NCBI GenBank assembly: GCA_035248685.1
Contig: DATFHF010000064.1
Coordinates: 49,612-113,611 of the forward strand
Origin: Jatrophihabitans_A sp035248685
Lineage (GTDB): Bacteria; Actinomycetota; Actinomycetes; Mycobacteriales; Jatrophihabitantaceae
DNA: 64,000 nucleotides
Direction: 5' to 3'
This document shows positions 63,396 to 64,000 of the stretch, piece after piece (position 1 is the first letter of the stretch; each line of letters starts with the position of its first letter). The translations under genes were made by a program, and so were the position numbers. The notes beneath the pieces are model-generated. The model was given only the letters and a program-made list of their open reading frames with translations. It ran no database searches and was not told the origin of the DNA.

Positions 63396-64000
63396 TCAGG
63401 TCAGCGGACGGGTCGCGCCGAAGTAGCCGTAGGCGACCTGATCCCACGGGGTGATCTTGACGACGTCCCCGGAGTTGGGCGCCTGCACCACATTGCCGTT
63501 GCCGATGTACATGGCCACGTGGTGGATCGCGTCCGCTCCGCCGTCGGACCAGAACAGCAGATCACCGGGCATGAACTGGTCCGGCTGCGGGTGGAAGGTG
63601 CCCGAGTAGTACTGGCTGGCCGCGAAGTGCGGCAGGCTCAGCGCCGGGTACCAGCCGAACATGGTCAGCCCGGAGCAGTCGAAGCCGAACACGCTGCCGT
63701 CGTCCCAGCCGTCGGTGCCCGGCGAGTCGACGCCGTAGGTCGGACCGAAGTAGCCGCCGGCTGCCCAGGAGTAGGCCACCCCGAGCTGGCTGAGCGCCTT
63801 GTTGGCCGCGGCCTGACCACGCGCCGCGGTCCAGCCGCCGGCGGTCGGACCGGGCGGGGCCGGTTGGCCGCTCGAACCGCCACTATTGCCGCCGCTGTTT
63901 TGGGCCTGCTGTGCCAGCAGGGCCAGCTCGCGCAGCTGCGCCTCGTGCGCCCGCTGCAACGCCAATCGGCGTTGCCGGGCCTTTTCGGCGGCAATCGCGG
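63396..64000 (-). CDS. NlpC/P60 peptidoglycan endopeptidase (RipA-like), partial at right edge
   Basis: C-terminal part of a secreted D,L-endopeptidase cleaving peptidoglycan stem peptides. The visible N-terminal portion is a coiled-coil end rich in Ala/Arg/Gln (KARQRRLALQRAHEAQLREL), then a Gly/Ser/Pro linker, then the NlpC/P60 domain: ALSQLGVAYSWAAGG, catalytic Cys in FGFDCSGLTMFGWYPA, catalytic His in AIHHVAMYIGNG and the third polar residue region VQAPNSGDVV. The signal peptide and the rest of the coiled coil lie beyond 64000. It holds the Rv1477/Rv1478 position next to moxR and would function in cell separation. Confidence 0.92.
   Translation of the reverse strand, partial: AIAAEKARQRRLALQRAHEAQLRELALLAQQAQNSGGNSGGSSGQPAPPGPTAGGWTAARGQAAANKALSQLGVAYSWAAGGYFGPTYGVDSPGTDGWDDGSVFGFDCSGLTMFGWYPALSLPHFAASQYYSGTFHPQPDQFMPGDLLFWSDGGADAIHHVAMYIGNGNVVQAPNSGDVVKITPWDQVAYGYFGATRPLT

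Overview
The window is a high-GC actinobacterial chromosome segment. Evidence for this includes mostly G/C third codon positions, frequent GTG starts, 4-bp ATGA/GTGA gene overlaps, a mycothiol-dependent formaldehyde dehydrogenase, an ANTAR-domain regulator, DUF2510/DUF3037/DUF3097/DUF5709 families, and a right-hand block whose order matches the mycobacterial ripA-moxR1-Rv1480-Rv1481-fabG1-inhA-hemZ neighbourhood. The enoyl-ACP reductase has a short substrate loop, so the organism is probably an actinomycete outside the mycolic-acid group (Frankiales/Nakamurellales-like). This placement is inference.

Layout. 1-4.4 kb is an accessory, partly decayed stretch: a truncated HAD hydrolase, small orphan ORFs, a DUF6884 pseudogene and two unrecognised proteins with less GC-rich sequence. 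4.4-20 kb carries a lipoprotein with Asp-box repeats, an XRE regulator with an aldo/keto reductase and a short-chain dehydrogenase, an acetyltransferase pseudogene beside an intact acetyltransferase, a phosphotransferase/aminotransferase pair, two methyltransferases, a P-loop kinase, an orphan SagB-type oxidoreductase that seems to start at CTG, a secreted cyclophilin and a zinc-free alcohol dehydrogenase divergent from a TetR regulator. 21.6-26.4 kb combines a secreted tandem-repeat protein, a NarL-type two-component system and a secreted S53 acid peptidase ending in a strong terminator.

26.6-34.5 kb holds glpD, otsA, a GAF-ANTAR regulator, a nickel/cobalt permease with two Nur-like operator boxes, a membrane metallophosphoesterase and a PlsC acyltransferase. 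34.6-42.6 kb is a full form II CO-dehydrogenase-like (molybdenum hydroxylase) cluster in the order coxD-coxE-xdhC-coxS-coxL-coxM-coxG; moaA lies 20 kb further on. 42.7-54.5 kb contains a secreted protein, a 5'-3' exonuclease with a C-terminal sliding-clamp motif, a coiled-coil/HipA-like/DUF3037 operon, DUF5709 and SRPBCC genes, citrate synthase, mycothiol formaldehyde dehydrogenase with a metallo-hydrolase partner, membrane proteins including a CPBP protease, and an Eis-type acetyltransferase. 54.5-64 kb is the conserved block hemH-fabI-fabG, then VWA-DUF58-MoxR, moaA and an NlpC/P60 endopeptidase cut by the right edge.

Between and inside these genes there are several non-coding repeats: a 25-bp exact repeat before two unrelated start codons, a three-copy GAGTGAGCATCGA-type family at gene ends or starts, a five-copy CGAGTGGGC array between coxD and coxE, and long inverted repeats at or within gene ends. 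No tRNA, rRNA, CRISPR array, insertion-sequence transposase or phage structural gene was recognised.
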